From: Denitrobaculum sp965225735
GTDB lineage: Bacteria > Pseudomonadota > Alphaproteobacteria > Kiloniellales > Kiloniellaceae
Direction of reading: 5' to 3'
DNA length: 64,000 bases
Assembly (NCBI GenBank): GCA_965225735.1
Contig: CBDDBN010000026.1
Location: 186,001 to 250,000 of the forward strand
The position numbers and the translations under genes were made by a program. Positions 8,705 to 19,168 of this stretch are shown piece after piece. The notes beneath the pieces were generated by a model. That model saw only the letters and a list, made by a program, of their open reading frames with translations, had not been told where the DNA came from and searched no databases. The stretch's first letter is position 1. Each line of letters opens with the position of its first letter.

Positions 8705-11115
8705 TGTGAACTTTCCTCTCTTTCACCAACGCGGTTTTCCGCTGGTGTAAAGCGAATTGCAAAGAACAGCCCGAACAGGGCCACGACGATACCGATATAG
8801 AGAATGACCAGCGGGCTCTGGCCGTAGAGCGCAAAGAGCTGACCGATCAGCAGAGGACCGGTGACATGACCGATGCGTTCCAGGAAGCGATAGGCAGCCG
8901 CCGTCGGCGCTTCGCCGATCTTCTGCGAAATTGGCGAGTCAACCACATGCGTTACGACCGGTGCATTGATCAGACCATGCGCCGCGCCGGTAATGGCAGC
9001 GCCAACGACCAATAGAATGGTCGAGAGCAAAGGCCCTGATGGAAGGCTTTCAGAGGCTTCCGGTGCAGTCAGGCCAATGACCACCATGCCGACACCCGAC
9101 AACAACGCGCCCATGACCAGGACACTTCGGGTCTGCCCCGAGCGATCGACGCTGCGTGAAATGTAGGCGCTCGAGATCACCACGGCCACGGCGTAGATCA
9201 TGAGAACCTGGCCGATGTCTTCCTGACGGTATCCGGCTGCCTGCATCAGTAGGGGCAGGGAAAAGATAATGACACCGGTCAGGACGGCCTTCGCCGGGAT
9301 GCCGATGAGTGTGATGGTGCGCAAAAACTCGAGATTGCGCATCACATTCACGATGTCAGCGAAAACCCCGCCCAGACCTCTTTTCGCCTCGTCAAGTGCA
9401 GAGCTTGACCTGACTTTCGGCACGACGGCAAAGGTATACACCGTCATCGTCAGAGCAACGGCGCTGGCCACGAAAAACACACCTTGCTGACCTAGTTGGG
9501 TTACGAGCAGCGAACCGATCGCCATGCCGGAAATCATGCCGCCCTGAAAACCGAAGACGATGATGCCGGCTCCGCGTGTGCGCTCATTGGCGGCGGCGGC
9601 AGCCAGGATGTAGGACTGCACGCCGATAAAGAGCATCCCCTGCCCGAAGCCCGAAAGCGTCCGCGCCACAAGCACCGCTTCGAAGGTTGGCATTAACGCC
9701 AAGGTCAAGAGTCCGCTGCCCGAAATTACCAGGCCAGCGTACATCAAAGGCCGGGCATCCTTCTTGCGTTGCGCGAAGAACCCGGCAGGAATCAAAATGG
9801 ATGCGAAGGCGATAAAGTAACTTGTAAAGGCCATTGAGGCCGCACCTTCGGAAAAGCCAGCGGCTTTGGCGGCCGACTGCACCATCTGCGGCAGAAACGC
9901 ATAGGTCAGATGCTCCGACAACACCGCGACAAAAAAGACTGGCTTGACCAACAACAAAGCGCGCTGTTGCAACAAAGAGTTTGGGTTCGCGCCAACTTCA
10001 TCAGGGTCATTGGATCGCTGGGCCACCTGCAATGAACCAGCAAACTGCAGGAATATGCCCGCCATAAAGGCAGATGCCAGGAACAAGGCAGCAAAGTTCT
10101 TTACGCTTCGCGCCGTCTGTCGCACGACAATATCACTGGGAACCGATACCGCGACATGGACGGAGCGTCCCGCCGATGTTCCAAGATCCACAGTGTACTC
10201 GTAGTCGCCAACCTCACTCGCCCAGGCTTTGCCGACCGCTGCGTCATCCGTATGAATTCCAACCCGGCCGTCAATCACCAAACCTGCGGTGCGAATATCG
10301 GGATGGAGCTTCTTAAAGTCGAGGAACACCCGCTCAAGGCCTTTGACCTCGAGGATATTCAGGTTGAGCCTTAGGACATTGCCGATCCGTTGACCCAAGG
10401 AATCGGCCAATCCCTTGGTTTTGGCCTGCGCGCCATCCGAATAGAGCGAAACCAGCGTGGCAATAACGATCGCCGAGATGCTGGTGAAGATCAGCGCATA
10501 AACAATCTGAATCCATCTTCGCCTTCGACCGACAAGCTGTGGCGCCTGAAGCGCGACAAAGATGCCGAAGGTCACCGCCGCAACAGCTGACGCGATGAGG
10601 ACCGGCTTGAAACTCTCCGAAACGCGTTCTTCGACGATTGAAAGCGGCATGCTCAAAGTCAAGCTGCCAACGGTCTCGAAGCGATTGCGCAATGGCAGAA
10701 TGACCTGGAGCGTTTCCGCGCTCTGACGCGCCTTGAAAGACTTCGACTCGTCCTGGTTGACCGACTCCCCGTCGAGCAGCAATTCCGCCTGATTGGAACC
10801 CAGTTCGAAAATGACCTGCCCGCGGGCATCGAAAGCAGCTACCGACGAGATGGTCGCGTCAGAGGCCAACAAAGATTCAGCGCTCGTCCGGAAGCCCACA
10901 AACTGCTTCAAAGGCAAGCCTGGACGCAGGAAATGCTCCATCTTGTTCTGCAGACTCCGGCCCTGAGCCGCCAACTTTTCAACCTGGAAATGGGAAAAGG
11001 TCCGCTTTGCTTCACCAGTCCCGACATAGATCAGCAACAGCAATGAAAGGCCGGTCACGATCGCCATCGTCAGGCCTTCCATAAATGCGCTATGCCAAGA
11101 GGCGGTTTGCTTCAT
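8701..11115 (-). CDS. Major facilitator transporter with fused N-terminal double sensor module
   Basis: An unusually long MFS protein (804 residues; typical members are 400-450). Residues 1-360 hold a membrane anchor (about 14-33), an extracytoplasmic domain (34-170) resembling PAS/Cache sensors (VAAFDARGQVIFELG), two more helices (171-194, 203-225), a second extracytoplasmic domain (226-335; AGLVIDGRVGIHTD) and a fourth helix (340-360). Residues about 385-795 form the 12-helix MFS body. This layout suggests a transporter whose activity is gated by an external ligand, or two sensor domains that present substrate. It follows the ATP-grasp gene by 25 bp and overlaps the binding-protein gene by 4 bp. 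Confidence 0.85.
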   Translation of the reverse strand: MKQTASWHSAFMEGLTMAIVTGLSLLLLIYVGTGEAKRTFSHFQVEKLAAQGRSLQNKMEHFLRPGLPLKQFVGFRTSAESLLASDATISSVAAFDARGQVIFELGSNQAELLLDGESVNQDESKSFKARQSAETLQVILPLRNRFETVGSLTLSMPLSIVEERVSESFKPVLIASAVAAVTFGIFVALQAPQLVGRRRRWIQIVYALIFTSISAIVIATLVSLYSDGAQAKTKGLADSLGQRIGNVLRLNLNILEVKGLERVFLDFKKLHPDIRTAGLVIDGRVGIHTDDAAVGKAWASEVGDYEYTVDLGTSAGRSVHVAVSVPSDIVVRQTARSVKNFAALFLASAFMAGIFLQFAGSLQVAQRSNDPDEVGANPNSLLQQRALLLVKPVFFVAVLSEHLTYAFLPQMVQSAAKAAGFSEGAASMAFTSYFIAFASILIPAGFFAQRKKDARPLMYAGLVISGSGLLTLALMPTFEAVLVARTLSGFGQGMLFIGVQSYILAAAAANERTRGAGIIVFGFQGGMISGMAIGSLLVTQLGQQGVFFVASAVALTMTVYTFAVVPKVRSSSALDEAKRGLGGVFADIVNVMRNLEFLRTITLIGIPAKAVLTGVIIFSLPLLMQAAGYRQEDIGQVLMIYAVAVVISSAYISRSVDRSGQTRSVLVMGALLSGVGMVVIGLTAPEASESLPSGPLLSTILLVVGAAITGAAHGLINAPVVTHVVDSPISQKIGEAPTAAAYRFLERIGHVTGPLLIGQLFALYGQSPLVILYIGIVVALFGLFFAIRFTPAENRVGEREESSQ

Positions 11116-11140
11116 CTTTCCGAACCCGTATCGCCTTGAC

Positions 11141-12385
11141 CTACTTACCGGACGCCTGTTCGAACAGCGTCTGTAGGTGGTGAACCGTGCCGCGACGCTG
11201 ACTAAACAGCAGATCTATGCGGTCCGCGAACAGCGACAGAATGAGATCGTCATAGTCCATGCCGAAGACGGAAAGACCTTCGCTGACCAAACTTGTCTTG
11301 CCATCTTTCGGCTGCTTCAAATCCGGTTTCGGATTGGCTTCAAGAATGTGAATGTCGCCGTCGTCCGCCATGCGCAGATCGAGGCGAATCAGTGTTTCCA
11401 GATTCAGGCTCATGAAAACTTCGAGCGAAATCTCCTCAAGCCGCCGAATCACTTCCGCATCCGACTTCTGGCACAAGAGTCGCAAACGATCCGTCGAAAT
11501 CGGTTTCTGATCCATAGAGGTAAAGATCAGTTCATCACTGTCCAACACCCGTTCCGTCGCAGAAAAGACAAAGGGTTTGGCATCGATTTGCAACTCGCGG
11601 TCCCGCGAGGTGACAGGACCCGCAACGGCAACGCAGAATTCCCGGCCTGACAGAAAACGCTCGATCATCACGTGGTTTTGGGTCGCGTGAAAGACCTCGT
11701 CGACCACTGCCGACAGCTTGCTGACGTCTTCAACCACGTGCACATGCAGTGACGCCCGCCCGGATGCCGGCTTAACCACATAAGCGCCGTCGTAACCGTC
11801 AAACACGCTTTTGAAGTTCGCATTTGTCTCAGGTTCGAAAGGCCCGCGCGCGAGGTGCCAGGACATGAAAGGTGAAGTCTTGAGACCACGCGATTCGACT
11901 TCGCGCTTAAAGAAGGGCTTGTTGTCCAGGATACTGGTGGTGAGCGGATCATGACCGAGATAGGGCACCCCGAACATTTCCAGCATTGCCGGTCCGTGCG
12001 CCATCGGGTTGTAGCCCTGCATGCCGCCGGTGTTGAGCCATGCGAACTGGATCGAGCGCCGACGCAACTCATCGCCCAGGTTCATATCCTCAGGCAGCAC
12101 ATGCACAGATTCAAAGCCAAGGCGCATCAGCGAACCGGCAATGTCACGGGCAACGGCTTCATAGCTCTTCCAGGGCCGCGTGTTGGGAGTCTGGTAAATG
12201 ACATTGCCCGGCACGCGTTTATCGCCCCCATGGATGACGGCGATGTTCATATGCCTCTTAAAACAGGCAATCTGATCTTCAAGCTGCGCAATACGACTCA
12301 GGCGCCGTGGCGGATGCTGCCGCGACTCAAGCCAACGGACCCGGAATTCAGGTTCCTGCTCCAGGGCTTGGTAGTTGATGTCCAT
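11141..12385 (-). CDS. ATP-grasp ligase, D-alanine-D-alanine-ligase-like
   Basis: A 414-residue ATP-grasp enzyme. After a 45-residue leader, MNIAVIHGGDK starts a pre-ATP-grasp domain; the central domain has the ATP-binding lysine strand AYVVKPASGRASLHV and a MIERFLSGREFCVAV strand, and the metal site is ILEANPKPDL near residue 350. Relatives join carboxylates to amines using ATP (D-Ala-D-Ala ligase, peptide and amino-acid ligases). The substrate is unknown; a cell-wall ddl role is unlikely given the long leader and the operon. GGGGGAG precedes the ATG. It is the first gene of an operon with the sensor-MFS and the binding protein. Confidence 0.85.
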   Translation of the reverse strand: MDINYQALEQEPEFRVRWLESRQHPPRRLSRIAQLEDQIACFKRHMNIAVIHGGDKRVPGNVIYQTPNTRPWKSYEAVARDIAGSLMRLGFESVHVLPEDMNLGDELRRRSIQFAWLNTGGMQGYNPMAHGPAMLEMFGVPYLGHDPLTTSILDNKPFFKREVESRGLKTSPFMSWHLARGPFEPETNANFKSVFDGYDGAYVVKPASGRASLHVHVVEDVSKLSAVVDEVFHATQNHVMIERFLSGREFCVAVAGPVTSRDRELQIDAKPFVFSATERVLDSDELIFTSMDQKPISTDRLRLLCQKSDAEVIRRLEEISLEVFMSLNLETLIRLDLRMADDGDIHILEANPKPDLKQPKDGKTSLVSEGLSVFGMDYDDLILSLFADRIDLLFSQRRGTVHHLQTLFEQASGK

Positions 12386-12610
12386 TGCTCCCCCATTTAC
12401 TTGCGCGAGAATTCGCTAGCAGCTAATACGCTAGAACACGAGTAGTTAAAAATACATGAAAGCCACAACACTCAGTAAAATTCTAATCAATCTGGAATAA
12501 AGGAAAGATTAATTACTATCGCTTACATATGACTCGACTATTTATTTTAGGCAGTTCGGCGAGGCAGGCGCGACATGGAGGGTTTGAAAGGACATCTCGA
12601 GGGGGAATCG

Positions 12611-14725
12611 ATGTCTTCAGACACAATCGATGCGTTAGCGCAAACAACCCCTGATCAACCTGATACTAAATCCGGTAGTTGTGGTCCGGGTCGCTTCGAT
12701 AATGATCTATTGCTGCGGCTACTACGCTGCCAGAACGAGGTTCTCGGCCTGATCACGCGCAAGGCTTCGACCGATGCGACCTTTGCGCCCATCTTTACGG
12801 CCGCCCAGGAGCAGTTGTCGCCACTGGCCAGCAGCATCGAAATCAAGAGCCCGCGCTCGGGTCTGGTTTACCACCTCTCCTACCAAAACCTGCCAAAAGA
12901 ACTGGTGCAGAAGAGTGCACGTCGTCGGGTGGAAGAAGGTATGAGTCTTGGCGCTCTCTGTGTCGCCGAGGGCCAGACCATTCTCGTTCCCGATCTGCGT
13001 CAGGAAGCAAAACCGCTCAATGAAGAGTTGCGGAAACAGCTGCTGTCGGTAGGGATCGAAGCGGTCTGGGCCCTGCCCGTTCCCGATGATGAAGGCTCGG
13101 TCCTGGGCGCGCTCACCTTCTACTTCGATCGCACCTTCGAAGTCGCCAGCGAAGACTGGCAGGTCGTCGAGTTCTTGGCCGATATGGCTAGCCATGCAGT
13201 CATCCATCGTCTGAGCCGCCAAGCCAAAAAAGTGGCCGACGGGCGCTTCGACATGCTCGCCGATACCATACCCGGCGTCGTCTACCAGCGGGTTGTCACA
13301 CCCGACAACCAAATCCGCTACACCTACATTAGTGACGCGGCGGAAGATCTGTTTGGTGTTTCACCACAAGAAATCCTGGAAGACCCCAACGCCCTGTTCG
13401 ATTGTCATGGTGCGGGTTACCGGGAAAATTTCCGCGAACGCTTGCTAGAAGCGTCACGAAAGCTCGAGATTTGGGACGTCGAAGCGACGATTGCATCGCG
13501 CGACGGCAGCACCAAGTACACGCACGCCATTGCGAAGCCTCTGCGGCAGGCGGATGGAACTGTTGTCTGGAACGGCGTTATTCTGGATGCCACCCGCATC
13601 AAGGAAGCGGAGCTGGAAGCGGCCGCGGCCGAAGCCAGAACCCGTCGTGCCATCGTCGAAAACTTAAACCAGGGTTTCGTCCTGTTCGACGCTGCGGGCA
13701 AATTGACCATCGCGAATTCGAAGCTGCGGTCCTACTACCCGCAACTCGCCGAGAAGCTGGAACCAGGCACCGACCTGAACGATTTCCGTGAAACCGAATG
13801 CTTGCTTGGCCTCACCGCCGGAGCGGACGGTTGCGAAAGCTGCGAGATGAATACCGCCGGTCAGGAAGAACGCAAGCTGCCGGATGGCTCCTGGTTGCTC
13901 GTTCAGTCCCACAAAGCCGAGGGCGGTGAGACTGTTATCCTCTACACCGAGATATCCGAACTCAAGGAACGCGAGGCCGCGCTCGGACGTTCAAACCGAG
14001 AGCTCCAGGACTTCGCCTCTGTCGCGTCTCACGATCTGCAGGAACCGCTGCGCAAGATCGAAGCTTTCGGCGACCGTCTCGCCAAGCGTTGCGAAGCGCA
14101 GCTTGACGATCAGGGTCAGCTTTATCTGGAGCGCATGCTAAGCGCGGCCGGGCGCATGCGATTGCTGATCAACGATCTGCTGACCTATTCGCGGGTCACA
14201 ACGAAAGGTCGTCCTTTCGAACCTTGTGATCTGGCCAAAGTGGCTACAGACGTCGTCTCGGATCTACAGGTTCGGATTGAGGAAACAGGTGCGACGATCG
14301 AAGTTGGCGAGTTGCCGACGATCGACGCCGATATGGTTCAAATGCGCCAGTTGTTTCAGAACATCATCAGTAACGCGATTAAGTACCATAAAGAAGACGT
14401 CCCGCCTGTGGTCAAAATCGACACCGTCGTGAATGGCGACGATGGCCGATCCACTTGCTCAATCCGGTTCCAAGACAATGGCATTGGTTTCGAGATGCGC
14501 TATGCCGACCGCATCTTCAGCATCTTCCAGCGCCTGCATGGCAATCAGGAATTCGAAGGCACGGGTATTGGTTTAGCGACATGTCGCAAGATCGTGGAAC
14601 GCCATAGCGGCGCGATCGATGTCGAAAGTGCGGTTGGCGAAGGCTCGACCTTCACCATCAAACTTCCGGTGAAGCAGGCCGGTGAGAAAACAACGAGCGA
14701 AGCAACGGAGAATACGCCGAAATGA
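12611..14725 (+). CDS. Sensor histidine kinase (GAF-PAS-PAS-HisKA-HATPase)
   Basis: A soluble kinase of about 704 residues with no membrane segment. In order: a GAF-like domain (about 40-200), a PAS domain (about 215-345, GVVYQRVVTPDNQIRYTYIS), a second PAS-like region (350-455, NLNQGFVLFDAAGKL), HisKA with phospho-acceptor His474 in ASHDLQEPLRKI, and HATPase with NAIKYH, DNGIGF and GTGIGLA. The DLQEP type of kinase usually works with lone receiver proteins, and one follows with a 4-bp overlap. ATG at 12611 is chosen for GAGGGGGA upstream; an ATG at 12575 is also possible. Confidence 0.88.
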   Translation: MSSDTIDALAQTTPDQPDTKSGSCGPGRFDNDLLLRLLRCQNEVLGLITRKASTDATFAPIFTAAQEQLSPLASSIEIKSPRSGLVYHLSYQNLPKELVQKSARRRVEEGMSLGALCVAEGQTILVPDLRQEAKPLNEELRKQLLSVGIEAVWALPVPDDEGSVLGALTFYFDRTFEVASEDWQVVEFLADMASHAVIHRLSRQAKKVADGRFDMLADTIPGVVYQRVVTPDNQIRYTYISDAAEDLFGVSPQEILEDPNALFDCHGAGYRENFRERLLEASRKLEIWDVEATIASRDGSTKYTHAIAKPLRQADGTVVWNGVILDATRIKEAELEAAAAEARTRRAIVENLNQGFVLFDAAGKLTIANSKLRSYYPQLAEKLEPGTDLNDFRETECLLGLTAGADGCESCEMNTAGQEERKLPDGSWLLVQSHKAEGGETVILYTEISELKEREAALGRSNRELQDFASVASHDLQEPLRKIEAFGDRLAKRCEAQLDDQGQLYLERMLSAAGRMRLLINDLLTYSRVTTKGRPFEPCDLAKVATDVVSDLQVRIEETGATIEVGELPTIDADMVQMRQLFQNIISNAIKYHKEDVPPVVKIDTVVNGDDGRSTCSIRFQDNGIGFEMRYADRIFSIFQRLHGNQEFEGTGIGLATCRKIVERHSGAIDVESAVGEGSTFTIKLPVKQAGEKTTSEATENTPK

Positions 14726-15186
14726 CGATGGGTAAGCCCATAACGATCCTGGTCGCGGACGATGACCCGGACGATCGTATGCTGATCGAGGACGCATTCC
14801 TTGAGAGCAAACTGAGCAACGACCTGCACTTCGTGAAGGATGGGATCGAACTGCTGGAGTATTTGCGGCGCGAAGGCCCGTATCAGGATGCCGAGAAGGC
14901 GCCGCGCCCGGGTATCGTCCTGCTGGATCTCAATATGCCACGTATGGACGGTCGGGAAGCATTGGCCGAAATCAAGGCCGACCCGAGCCTAAAACAGATC
15001 CCCATCGTGGTACTCACCACTTCGAAAGCCGAGGAAGACATCCTGCGCACATACGATATGGGCGTAAATTCCTTCGTCACCAAACCTGTCACCTTCGAAG
15101 GCCTGGTTGACATGGTTCGCGTTCTGACCAGCTATTGGATTCAGATCGTGGAACTGCCGCCGGCTGACGCGCTAGCGACGGCTTAG
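14722..15186 (+). CDS. Single-domain response regulator (Rcp1-like)
   Basis: A 154-residue receiver without output domain. The acidic pocket is VADDDPDD, the phospho-acceptor is Asp69 in VLLDLNMPRMDG, and the conserved Thr/Ser and Lys appear in VVLTTSKAEED and FVTKP. The loop insert between helix 2 and strand 3 is typical of Rcp1-like partners of phytochrome-type kinases. It overlaps the upstream kinase gene (ATGA) and is followed 5 bp later by the receiver-kinase hybrid, so the three probably form one relay in which this protein shuttles phosphate or acts by protein binding. Confidence 0.9.
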   Translation: MTMGKPITILVADDDPDDRMLIEDAFLESKLSNDLHFVKDGIELLEYLRREGPYQDAEKAPRPGIVLLDLNMPRMDGREALAEIKADPSLKQIPIVVLTTSKAEEDILRTYDMGVNSFVTKPVTFEGLVDMVRVLTSYWIQIVELPPADALATA

Positions 15187-15191
15187 GCTCC

Positions 15192-16430
<1,239 letters not shown>

Positions 16431-16742
16431 AGCTCTCCTGCCATAATCATCCCTCCGTGAACATCTTGCGACGCCGGTGGCCGGAGAGCATGGGGCGAGC
16501 GACGCCCCGGCCCTGTCCGAGACGATCCGGAACAATCATAGAGTCCAAAGGCTGCAAGAGCCGCTCTACGTCGGCGAAGTGAAAGACGACGAGGCGTAAC
16601 CGGCTATTTATGACCGACAGAAACGGCACCCGAATGACGGTACGTCGTTGAATTGAAAATTCGTCCGCGCTCTTGACGGGTCTGTCGCTTTGCACCGACA
16701 CTCAAAAGCAAACGTGACAGGCACCAATCGAGTGAGGTGGCT
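16431..16742. other. Gene-free stretch between relay operon and ATPase gene
   Basis: About 310 bp with no gene I can support. The minus strand has an open frame of 84 codons (16701-16447, GTG start) with moderately GC-rich third positions but no ribosome site and no recognisable motif. No terminator or clear promoter stands out. Confidence 0.4.
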
Positions 16743-18200
16743 ATGAGCGAGGCAGACAACGGATGCTTAAAGGCGGTCGCATCCTGGAAGCTTGAAGAAC
16801 GCGGGGAAGAAAACGCACGCTATTTCTTTGAGATTCCGCAGATCGCGGGTCTGTATAGCGGTGAGAGTTGTTTTGTTATAGGCAGAAAGGGGTCCGGCAA
16901 AACGGCAATCGCAGAGCACATTTTAAACATGCGGGATTACCGCACCTTTCCCCAGCCCCTGTCTTTTCGCAATTTTCCCTTCAACATCCTGGCTCAATTC
17001 GAGCAGGAAGGGTTTTCCACCTCCTCACGCTACACCAACATCTGGAAGTACATCACCTATATGGCGATGCTCCAGACATTTGCGAAGAACGAGTCAATTT
17101 CCCCCGAACTCAGAGCGCTCATTGAAGAGGAGATGCCACAGAGTCTCGGCCGCGCGACATCCGATTACATTCGGCAGATCACCGACCGGTCGTTTGGTTT
17201 GAAAATTCTAAGCAGCGGCGGCAGCACTTCGACAAAGAACACCTACCTCAGCAACGAAACGGCAATCTATGAGCGGGTCGCAATTCTCGAGAACATCATT
17301 GAGGAGCACATCGACGACAGCACCTACTTCATCCTCTACGACGATCTGGATGATGACTACGACCAGGACAGCGCGCACCCGAACAGCACCTACGCCAAGC
17401 TGCTCGGCGGACTATTCCGCGCAACGCTCGACATAAAAGCCAAGTTTTCGCAGCGGGCCAACGTCTACCCGATCGTCTTTCTGCGCGATGACATTTACGA
17501 TCTGCTGCGCAGCAACAACAAAGCAAAACTGATGAGCGACATCATTGATCTGCGCTGGCAGAATTCGATGCTGAGCGACATGCTGTGCCACCGAATCTTT
17601 AAGGCAGCCGGTATCGAAGTGCCGGAAAAAATGGCCGAAGGCTCCTGCACAGACCACGCCCTGGGGTTGCTCTTTGAAAAAACCCGTGTGCGCTCCAAAC
17701 AACGACGCCGAACCCGTCCTCTGCTTGCCGAAATTGAGCGACGGAGCTACGGGCGACCGCGCGACATCATTGCGTACTTACGCATTGCCGCAAACATCGC
17801 GATCCAAAACGGCGAACAACGCATCACCTCTGAAACCCTCTCAAGCCTCGACCGCCCCTACTCCCAATACCTGATCACTGATCTCACCGACGAACTGCAC
17901 ACCCGCCTCCCGGACATCGATGAGATTTTCAGAGCGATTTCGAGCGGAGGTAAAGCCAGCCTGCATTATCGGGATGTGGAATCCCGTCTGGAGGACCGGC
18001 TGGATCTGTTCAGTGAGCATACGCGCGCACTCGGCACGCGCCGGATCGTCGATCTCCTGGTAAACGCAAGTGTGCTCGGGAAACAGCTGCCCGTCGAAAA
18101 CCAGCAGGAATTCCGCTATCAAAACCGCTTCATAAGCGTGGAACCCAATGACAAGCTCTACATCCACCGCGGGCTTCACAGCGGTCTGATGGTGTCCTGA
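16743..18200 (+). CDS. P-loop ATPase, Sll1717-like family
   Basis: A 485-residue cytosolic ATPase. Walker A is GRKGSGKT (47-54), placed after YFFEIPQIAGLYSGESCFVI, the typical start of the Sll1717-type P-loop family. A Walker B-like strand follows in TYFILYDDLDDDYD near residue 200, and the C-terminal half is helical with a winged-helix-like end. Biochemical role is unknown; related STAND/AAA-like ATPases occur in stress and defence settings. ATG at 16743 follows GAGGTGG; a GTG two codons earlier is less likely. It is monocistronic and faces a winged-helix regulator gene. Confidence 0.75.
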   Translation: MSEADNGCLKAVASWKLEERGEENARYFFEIPQIAGLYSGESCFVIGRKGSGKTAIAEHILNMRDYRTFPQPLSFRNFPFNILAQFEQEGFSTSSRYTNIWKYITYMAMLQTFAKNESISPELRALIEEEMPQSLGRATSDYIRQITDRSFGLKILSSGGSTSTKNTYLSNETAIYERVAILENIIEEHIDDSTYFILYDDLDDDYDQDSAHPNSTYAKLLGGLFRATLDIKAKFSQRANVYPIVFLRDDIYDLLRSNNKAKLMSDIIDLRWQNSMLSDMLCHRIFKAAGIEVPEKMAEGSCTDHALGLLFEKTRVRSKQRRRTRPLLAEIERRSYGRPRDIIAYLRIAANIAIQNGEQRITSETLSSLDRPYSQYLITDLTDELHTRLPDIDEIFRAISSGGKASLHYRDVESRLEDRLDLFSEHTRALGTRRIVDLLVNASVLGKQLPVENQQEFRYQNRFISVEPNDKLYIHRGLHSGLMVS

Positions 18201-18268
18201 CGCAAGCGCGCCATCACCGGTCTCTCAGCCTCGGACTTCCCGGTAAATCCATCCGGAACGTGGTGCGG

Positions 18269-18673
18269 TCAGTCGGTTTTCAGGAACCGCGCCATTTCGG
18301 TGAGCGCAAACCCAGCAGTATCTTCGATCAGCTGCGCGGCCTTTGGCTCCAACGTCACATAGCGCGGCCGCTTTTTGGCATCGCTGAGCGCCACGAAACC
18401 AGCCTCTTCGGCAATCGTAATTGCACGACGGACCTGGGATGCCGAAAGATGCGGCACAAACTTCTCGGCGTCCGATAGACTGGTGCGACGGCCCCTAACA
18501 TCGTTTCGATAGATCTGGGTCAGAAGCGGCCAGTAATAGGCTGAATCCATCTTTTCGGACTTCGAGACCTCGTCGAACCAGCGCATGCTCGCCCTTTCGA
18601 CGGCCTGGATATAACCAACAACGCTCTCGGTCACGTCATCCGCTCGTTCGGTCTTCGACATCGTGTCGGACAT
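18269..18673 (-). CDS. MarR-like winged-helix DNA-binding protein
   Basis: A 134-residue protein with a helical N-terminus (dimerisation), then a winged helix: SLSDAEKFVPHLSASQVRRAITIAEE (residues about 65-90) as helix-turn-helix and FVALSDAKKRPRYVTLE as wing, a pattern seen in MarR-family regulators. AGAAAGG lies 8 bp before the ATG. The gene is divergent from the orphan transcription unit that starts near 18833; the roughly 130 bp AT-rich region between them is a likely site for autoregulation and control of that unit. Confidence 0.7.
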   Translation of the reverse strand: MSDTMSKTERADDVTESVVGYIQAVERASMRWFDEVSKSEKMDSAYYWPLLTQIYRNDVRGRRTSLSDAEKFVPHLSASQVRRAITIAEEAGFVALSDAKKRPRYVTLEPKAAQLIEDTAGFALTEMARFLKTD

Positions 18674-18797
18674 GATAAATACCTTTCTCCGCCTCCTTGC
18701 GGTCAGAAAGACCTTAAATTGGCCGCCCTATAATGTCAATTAGATAAGCTTTATGAGAGATGTAAAAAATTAATTTGCAGTTCAATTAATTTTCAAT

Positions 18798-18826
18798 TTG
18801 ACATTTAAATGCGTGCGAGCTATATC
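18798..18826 (+). promoter_or_regulatory. Near-consensus sigma-70 promoter
   Basis: TTGACA (18798-18803), a 17-bp spacer and TATATC (18821-18826) form the best housekeeping promoter match noticed in the window. Transcription would start near 18833, where a GTGAAC/GTTCAC inverted repeat (18833-18852, 8-nt loop) could be a 5' hairpin or an operator. Confidence 0.65.
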
Positions 18827-18888
18827 AGGATCGTGAACTCGACAAGGTTCACAAAACTTCGACACAACGGCTAACAGGAGAGCCGGTC

Positions 18889-19038
18889 ATGTATGCAACG
18901 ACAAATTGGATATCTTCGTTAGGTAGAGACACCCGAGGATCATTTGAGGGCATCGCGACCGTCTCGACCCAGGATGGCGGTCCCCCGAACGGCATTGATT
19001 TGGTCAACCGTTCGTCGCCGACATTAAGAGGAAGTTAG
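18889..19038 (+). CDS. Small ORF of 49 codons in orphan transcription unit
   Basis: ATG at 18889 is preceded by AGGAG with 8-nt spacing, a good ribosome site, and the frame ends at TAG 19036-19038. The peptide begins MYATTNWISSLGRD and is hydrophilic with Gly/Ser/Thr; it has no signal peptide, membrane helix or Cys. It sits about 55 nt inside the transcript predicted from the promoter at 18798 and is divergent from the winged-helix gene. It resembles nothing I know; it may encode a real small protein or only a regulatory leader. Confidence 0.4.
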   Translation: MYATTNWISSLGRDTRGSFEGIATVSTQDGGPPNGIDLVNRSSPTLRGS

Positions 19039-19168
19039 CCGCTTCACTGTGTCAGGTCATTCAAGCGCATAGGACACAGCTGCTAGGTTCATAAATTGGA
19101 TTGCTAGTGAAGCAAATCACTCCTCAGACAGATATTTAGCATCTACGGCGATTTTCTTCATTTTTGTA

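Noticed and set aside
16447..16701. 84-codon minus-strand frame in the 16.4-16.7 kb gap
   Set aside because: No ribosome site, no motif and an arginine-rich end; kept only as a remark.
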